Of a stretch of DNA of 64,000 bases, positions 61,606 through 64,000 are shown piece by piece; within the stretch, counting starts at the first letter, position 1, and each line of letters starts with the position of its first letter. The translations under genes were made by a program, and so were the position numbers. Below the pieces are notes generated by a model. The model was not told where the DNA came from and ran no database searches. It saw only the letters and a program-made list of their open reading frames with translations. Source of the stretch: Thuidium tamariscinum (taxonomy: Eukaryota > Streptophyta > Bryopsida > Hypnales > Thuidiaceae); NCBI GenBank assembly GCA_947034885.2, contig OX344750.2, forward strand, positions 33,156,821 through 33,220,820, given 5' to 3'.

Positions 61606-62341
61606 AATAGGGTCGTTGCAAAAAACACTTACCGGTTTTGGCTCAAAATGGCTCAAAATTAGTGAGTCCTATGAATCTCGTGACTTTTGGAATAATTTTT
61701 TTTAAATTGAAAAGAATATGGATAATTTGAAGAGCAATGAGAATATTATGTCTCTTGAAATTCAGACCTAAGAAAAAATTTCTCTAAATGTTATAGACAC
61801 TGGAAAATACAATGAAAATAGCTCTTTTTTCACTAATTTGGTAAAAATAGTAAAAATATTCAAAAAATGAAAATAAAAAATAAATTTTTTTACCAAATAA
61901 AAGTCTTTCTTTTTCAACAAATTTCATCTTTGGAAAAAATAAATTTTATTCTCCACACTTGCGCAAAGTTAGCCACTTTGACGACATGTGGAGGTTGAAT
62001 AGTATAGTATTTTCAAAAAATCTCTTTGCAGTCTTGTGTAACTTTAGGTGAGGTCCTTGTATGCCAATTTTCAGCTCAAAATTTGCATTTCTGGGTCAAA
62101 AATAGGACTAAAACCCCCCAAAATGGCCAAAGTAGACACCCAATCAGGGGCAGTTTAAAAAGAGTAAACTCATTTTGAAAAAATTGAAAAAATTACAAAA
62201 AATGTAAAACTTTTTTAGGCACCTTAATTTCAAGTTTCAAGTCAAATGAACAAAAGATGCAAAAGTTATGAGCAAAAAACTACCTCCTGAAGGTCAAGGG
62301 GACAAAAAAAAAGGACAAGTGTTTCTTGCAATCACCCAATA
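61606..62341 (+). mobile_element. TIR element E3 (4-bp target duplication AATA)
   Basis: Element 61610-62337 starts GGGTCGTTGCAAAAAACACT and ends GTGTTTCTTGCAATCACCC, with AATA on both sides. It is nearly colinear with E2, including CTCCACACTTG(T/C)GCAAAGT and CCCCCCAAAATGGCCAAAGT. Non-coding. Confidence 0.9.
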
Positions 62342-62780
62342 GGAAGATCATTTTGGGACAAAGGTAGTACAAATCTAATGCAAGATTATACAACTACTTT
62401 TGCAAAAAAGAAAAAAGAGAAATCATTATTGTTCTTTGCATTAAAAATTTGAATTTGAGAATGAATTTTAGATAAACATAGTCATAAAACTTTAGGAACT
62501 AAAATGATTGTTGAGACTTCATTAGTGTGTAGAGGGGGATTTTGTAGAAAATGAAAAGATTTCAACTAAACATAGTCAATAATATTACAATCAAATTACT
62601 TTGAACAAAAAAATAAGTATATTTTAATCCAATTAAACCTATAAATTATAAAATAGAGATCATAAGGCTTAATACCTCCTAATAATACTAAAAAACACAT
62701 AATATGAGAACCATAAAGACATAATATATTGATATAATGGTGTCATTGATGGTGCTATATATAAAATTGTGTTTTTTCAT

Positions 62781-63050
62781 TTAATCTCTAAGGGGCTACA
62801 ATGTTTTGAAGCCCAAAACTTCATCAAAATTATTAGACCAAAATCAAGGCTAAAAGATGTTCATTTTCTTTAATTTTCTAGCAAATCCAATAGTCTAACC
62901 ATAGGGTCTTGCAGTTATCTTATTCTAGTACATCTTCTCAAAGATTTAGAATGCATATCCCCACTTATTGCAAGTTCAATGTGCAAAAACTTCCAAAAAT
63001 AGTTTTTTTTAGCCTTCTTCAAGTAGGATTGTTAGTATTGCATTATGTTT
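62781..63050. mobile_element. degenerate fragment related to P1-P3
   Basis: The start TTAATCTCTAAGGGGC, then CATAGGGTCTTGCAGTT and TATTGCAAGTTCAATG, parallel the end of P2 read from its 49243 side. The other end is missing and similarity is weak. Confidence 0.4.
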
Positions 63051-63077
63051 AGACAAATGCTAAATGGACAAAATATT

Positions 63078-63243
63078 GGGATTCAATCCCAATGTCCATT
63101 AAGATCTTGAAATTTTTTTTAGACAATCCATCAATTAGGTTGGACGGTTGTCAATAGACAAGTTGTGTAGGTTGTCTAACTTAATAGATGGACCACCTCC
63201 GATTTTTTTTTCAAGATTCCAATAAATGGTAGGGTTGAATCCC
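63078..63243. repeat. 166-bp inverted-repeat (MITE-like) sequence
   Basis: GGGATTCAATCCC at the left pairs with GGGTTGAATCCC at the right. The arms continue through ATCTTGAAA/TTTTTTCAAGAT and TCCATCAATTAGGTTGGAC/GTCTAACTTAATAGATGGA. No target duplication is clear. Confidence 0.6.
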
Positions 63244-64000
63244 AAGGTTTTGTTTGTTTAGCTTTTGTCAAGACATGACGCAATATTGACAAGTTTGGCT
63301 CATCCTACCTTCAATCCTATCAAAAGACGTGCAACCTAAAGCAAATGTTAAGCGTTTTATTCTCTTGTTTCTCTTTTCAAATAATTGGAATAGGTAGGTC
63401 CTCAAACTATATGTGAAAGCTTCATACAACTCAAGTTGCTTCTGAGAGGTCTTATCAATGGGCCTTTATGGGCACACTCTAGGCATTATAGTTCATCTAC
63501 AAATCTAATATAGTATTACTTTGTACAATTTGGTGATGGCAAGTAGTATGCAAAGGTTCTATATTAAATGCATCCAAACTATGACTTTGATATGGTTTTT
63601 TCTAATGTCCTCTTCTTTCAAATAGTCAATCTTAAATTGACTTCTTTACTTCTTTACTTTCAAATAATACTTATGGGCGATTTGTGTGTAAAAGAATCAA
63701 AACATCACAAAAAATAATAAGAAAAAATGAATTTTTTTGTGAAAAGGCTAATCCTAAAATTACTATCATTCCAATGCAATGTAACTAATCCAACAATTTT
63801 TCATACTTAAGCTAACAACTCCCATCACAATTTGAATACTAGTAGTGTCAATATCCTTCATTGGCTTCATATTTAACACTGTAATATCTCTTGCTAGTTG
63901 CATAGTTTTCAATAATATTTAATGTCAACTAAAAACCATGGTTAGAATCAAAACAAATGTATATGTGAAGAGTATAGATATCATTTACAATTAGGAACTA
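63244..64000. other. AT-rich gene-free DNA at the window edge
   Basis: Nothing supportable is seen in the last 750 bases. Confidence 0.4.

Noticed and set aside
1-64000. tRNA, rRNA, CRISPR or prokaryotic operon features
   Set aside because: No tRNA or rRNA signature, no regularly spaced direct-repeat array of CRISPR type, and all clear genes are plant nuclear genes with spliceosomal introns or plant PPR structure.

Overview
This window is nuclear DNA from a land plant, most likely a bryophyte and perhaps a moss. The evidence is a set of intron-bearing genes that match plant families (RHD3, APC4, ICP55, OSB, DYW-type PPR), the style of the PPR repeats (GLAQHGCG..EAY, ALEWVKEVHRH), and very AT-rich intergenic DNA full of transposons around GC-richer exons. 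The species cannot be fixed from the sequence alone.

Layout. 1-28.8 kb is gene-bearing: an ER-fusion GTPase RHD3 (+, 2 exons), the anaphase-promoting complex subunit APC4 (-, about 20 exons, convergent with RHD3), the mitochondrial M24 peptidase ICP55 (-, 14 exons), a large DYW-type PPR RNA editing factor (-, intronless CDS), and directly upstream of it on the same strand the C-terminal PDF-motif exons of an OSB organellar ssDNA-binding protein. I joined exons by reading frame, splice sites and family similarity.

31.9-64 kb has no intact gene that I can recognise. It holds mobile elements and decayed genes: a broken piggyBac-like transposase with a CACTA MITE inside it; non-coding elements bounded by TTAA with CCCCTAAAG-type ends; a second non-coding TIR family (ends GGGTGATTGCAAGAAACAC) with 4-bp target duplications; two decayed FCP1/NIF-phosphatase-like fragments; several tandem arrays; and foldback elements. 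Some of these also lie at 13-22 kb between the genes.

Functional links. ICP55, the DYW PPR and OSB all belong to families that act in organelles, but nothing shows co-regulation beyond the head-to-tail OSB-PPR pair. The main discoveries are the two TIR element families with visible target-site duplications (one with paralogous empty sites in the same window), a likely piggyBac-type source for the TTAA family, and a PPR gene that has grown by in-frame duplication of a 303-bp PPR triplet to eight near-identical copies.
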